Shown here: in pieces, positions 6,241-6,944 of the stretch
Position numbering within the stretch: position 1 is the stretch's first letter
Layout of the letters: each line of letters starts with the position of its first letter
Translations under genes and position numbers: made by a program
The notes under the pieces: generated by a model
What the model was told of the DNA's origin: nothing
Database searches by the model: none
The model's input: the letters and a program-made list of their open reading frames with translations, nothing else
Source: Sulfurovum sp.
GTDB taxonomy: Bacteria; Campylobacterota; Campylobacteria; Campylobacterales; Sulfurovaceae
NCBI GenBank assembly: GCA_016744875.1
Contig: JADGDL010000059.1
Location: 1-6,944, forward strand
Length of the DNA: 6,944 nt
Reading direction: 5' to 3'

Positions 6241-6944
6241 TTTCGATTCTTTAAAACCTATTTCTTTAAATGTTGCTAACATATCTTTATCTAATTTCTC
6301 TAAAAAGTCTATTCTATTTTTTGCATTCATTGGAAACAATTTTTGCCAATTTGCAAGTCTTGGCATACCCATTACTAAAGTATTTGTATCTTTTTTGATA
6401 TACATATACATGGTACATGGGGCAAATACTGCAGCTTGTGGCATTGCACCTTCATTATCAAAAATAGTGTATGAGTATGGAAAGTGACAAAGTGAGAATG
6501 TCCAAAATGCATCATATGAAGGAAGTAAATCTACCTTCCCTTCTTTATAATTGAAGAAGCCTGCCATAATGTACTCTTTTTTAGTGAATGTATTTTCCAC
6601 TTTTTCCTGTATCTCATCAATGAAATCATCAAGATCTTCCGGTCTTTCAAAATCCATTTCAAGAAGCATCATACTGTTTGAGATTTCACCTTCATAAGTA
6701 TCATGTCCCACTACAGCTGTAGGAAATGTTTTAGACACTAAACCATCTAACTCATCCATAATTTTCGTATATTCTGTAATGACTTTTTTATCTGTAACTC
6801 CAAGCATCTCTACGATAACTTCTGGTGTCAAGTGCGCGATAACCGTTTCATCTTTACTCTTATGTTTATATGCGAGAAGATTAAAAGGGTTGAATCCTGC
6901 CAGTTTAGGATCAGGTTCGAAAATTGGTTTGATCTGTTCAGCGT
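6238..6944 (-). CDS. DUF302-like protein, C-terminal 234 residues (5' end beyond window)
   Basis: The reading frame is open to the right edge, so the true start is outside the window; the first in-frame start-like codon (TTG at 6831) is not convincing because the 37 codons before it read as ordinary protein (including EPDPKLAGFNPFNLLAYKHK). The visible part has no membrane segment. The N-terminal region contains the loop AGFNPF and helices (TPEVIVEMLGVTDKKVITEY). The C-terminal region carries FSLCHFPYSYTIFD (cysteine at visible residue 152) and AAVFAPCTMYMYI (cysteine at 176). This C-P...PC pattern, followed by a strand and a proline-tryptophan segment (GMPRLANW), resembles the DUF302 domain and the cysteine pair of the protein at 780-1376, though divergent. 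Function is unknown. It is coupled to the downstream DJ-1 gene, so a shared role in stress or redox chemistry is a reasonable guess only. Confidence 0.7.
   Translation of the reverse strand, partial: AEQIKPIFEPDPKLAGFNPFNLLAYKHKSKDETVIAHLTPEVIVEMLGVTDKKVITEYTKIMDELDGLVSKTFPTAVVGHDTYEGEISNSMMLLEMDFERPEDLDDFIDEIQEKVENTFTKKEYIMAGFFNYKEGKVDLLPSYDAFWTFSLCHFPYSYTIFDNEGAMPQAAVFAPCTMYMYIKKDTNTLVMGMPRLANWQKLFPMNAKNRIDFLEKLDKDMLATFKEIGFKESK

Noticed and set aside
6052..6487. Plus-strand frames opposite the DJ-1 and DUF302-like genes
   Set aside because: They are antisense to well-supported genes and have no recognisable protein features.
6829..6831. TTG as the start of the DUF302-like protein
   Set aside because: The frame is open from the window edge and the 37 preceding codons read as normal protein; the gene is cut by the window, not started by TTG.
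1..6944. tRNA, rRNA, CRISPR array, insertion sequence or riboswitch
   Set aside because: No cloverleaf, spaced direct repeats, transposase motifs or recognisable riboswitch core was seen; the spacers are short (at most 169 nt).

Overview
All seven protein genes supported here lie on the minus strand, so the window reads right to left. The clearest anchor is a complete dnaE (replicative DNA polymerase III alpha, 1189 aa). A truncated gene at the left edge has the unmistakable N-terminus of a monomeric NADP-dependent isocitrate dehydrogenase. AT-rich spacers, AAGGA-type ribosome binding sites, monomeric Icd, two DUF302-like proteins and a periplasmic protein with bacterial N-glycosylation sequons together suggest a free-living sulfur- or hydrogen-oxidising Campylobacterota (Sulfurovum/Sulfurimonas-like). 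This placement is inference from gene content and style, not from a search.

In transcription order: (1) positions 6944-6238 hold a DUF302-like protein whose 5' end lies outside the window. Its stop codon forms part of the ribosome binding site of (2) a DJ-1/PfpI family protein (6227-5667), so these two form an operon. A perfect 16-bp palindrome follows directly after the DJ-1 stop. (3) After a 169-nt spacer comes a small secreted or periplasmic protein (5497-5228) with two tandem N-glycosylation sequons just behind its signal peptide. (4) dnaE (5111-1542) has a perfect 9-2-9 dyad over its putative -10 region. (5) After a strong AT-rich inverted repeat and a recognisable sigma70-type promoter comes a membrane-anchored DUF302 protein (1376-780), followed by a hairpin. 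(6) A conserved-looking cytosolic protein of unknown function (636-190) precedes (7) the icd start (73-1, cut by the window edge).

Functionally the window mixes housekeeping genes (replication; the TCA/reductive TCA step 2-oxoglutarate-isocitrate) with small accessory proteins that may act in stress or redox defence (DJ-1, DUF302). I see no mobile element, CRISPR array, tRNA or rRNA, and no frameshifted gene. I do not see a clear new multi-gene system. The points most worth a second look are the double sequon in the small periplasmic protein, the dyad at the dnaE promoter, and the two divergent DUF302-type proteins on either side of dnaE.
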